A program made the position numbers and the translations under genes. The notes beneath the pieces were generated by a model, which saw only the letters and a program-made list of their open reading frames with translations, ran no database searches and was not told where the DNA came from. A DNA stretch of 64,000 nucleotides, from positions 1 through 64,000 of the forward strand of contig NZ_JACJSF010000007.1 in assembly GCF_014698035.1 (NCBI RefSeq). The letters are read 5' to 3'. How positions within the stretch are numbered: position 1 is the first letter of the stretch; each line of letters starts with the position of its first letter. Of the stretch, positions 63,822 to 64,000 are shown one piece after another. The DNA comes from Desmonostoc muscorum FACHB-395. GTDB lineage: Bacteria > Cyanobacteriota > Cyanobacteriia > Cyanobacteriales > Nostocaceae.

Positions 63822-64000
63822 ATGTTAAATGTTTATCGGAGAAATAAGATCGTGACAATCGTAAATGTACTAAAAAAGTTATCAATAGCTTCTCCTTTCA
63901 TCCTGACAACAGCTTTAGTTTCTGCACCATCTGTATACGCATCTGAAGCGATACAGAGTTTCGCTGGTGGATCTAACTTCCCAGCTTTTAATGGTACAAA
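63822..64000 (+). CDS. Start of a secreted protein (partial)
   Basis: The first 59 codons only; the gene runs off the window. A signal peptide is clear: basic start, hydrophobic SIASPFILTTALVSAP, cleavage after VYAS or a nearby site, then EAIQSFAGGSNFPAFNGT. Two starts are possible: ATG 63822 or GTG 63852. GGAGA lies 9 bases before the GTG, which favours it. Function cannot be told from this part. Confidence 0.7.
   Translation, partial: MLNVYRRNKIVTIVNVLKKLSIASPFILTTALVSAPSVYASEAIQSFAGGSNFPAFNGT

Overview
The window looks like chromosome of a filamentous, heterocyst-type cyanobacterium (Nostocales, Nostoc-like). The palindrome GCGATCGC (HIP1) recurs throughout. The gene set includes MiaE, UbiD, AcnB-type aconitase, a cyanophycinase next to a short (CphA2-type) cyanophycin synthetase, a group 2 sigma factor and Uma2/NACHT/TPR families. 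The spaces between genes are full of small palindromic and inverted-repeat elements. No rRNA, tRNA or CRISPR array was seen. Assignments rest on reading motifs by eye, without database searches.

Layout. 1-5.7 kb (mostly minus strand): VOC protein and MiaE, then a CheR-PAS and a CheB domain encoded as separate genes, then a PPK2-type kinase. 5.8-8.9 kb: a PD-(D/E)XK nuclease-like/TPR fusion gene flanked by several MITE-like elements, one nested inside another. 8.9-14.3 kb: UbiD decarboxylase, a TauD-like dioxygenase, an SH3 protein, a GC-rich NTF2-like gene that ends inside a repeat, and an ISAzo13-type insertion sequence with an apparent -1 frameshift. 14.3-21.7 kb: family 4 uracil-DNA glycosylase, phosphoribosyltransferase, TPR protein, NADAR protein, then divergent cyanophycinase and CphA2-like genes. 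22-24 kb: a secreted protein, then a graveyard holding a REP-transposase remnant, a MITE and a DUF559 remnant. 24-27.3 kb: acnB and a hicBA toxin-antitoxin pair.

27.4-31.6 kb holds the most interesting locus: a small TIR-domain gene overlapping a large gene for a degenerate TIR-like domain, a NACHT ATPase and nine near-identical HEAT repeats. A perfect palindrome lies just upstream. This has the build of an NLR-like anti-phage or programmed-death system with its TIR effector on a separate protein.

31.9-39.7 kb is a mixed set: UspA, DOPA-dioxygenase-like, PAO-type Rieske oxygenase, pirin, exported methyltransferase, DUF1648, a lipoprotein and Uma2. 39.8-53.9 kb reads as an envelope-stress and efflux region: NarL-type response regulator and histidine kinase, a Spy/CpxP-like lipoprotein, a CtpA protease, a membrane protein, a sigma factor, an RND adaptor and two RND pumps. 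It resembles in content the BaeSR-spy-mdtABC set of enterics. 54-57.9 kb: a filamentous-haemagglutinin-type exoprotein and a decaying cluster broken by stop codons. 58.8-63 kb: a GMC flavoprotein fused to a DUF1080 domain, followed 21 bases later by a DyP-type peroxidase, a plausible peroxide-producing and peroxide-using pair. The window ends in broken gene fragments and the start of a secreted protein.
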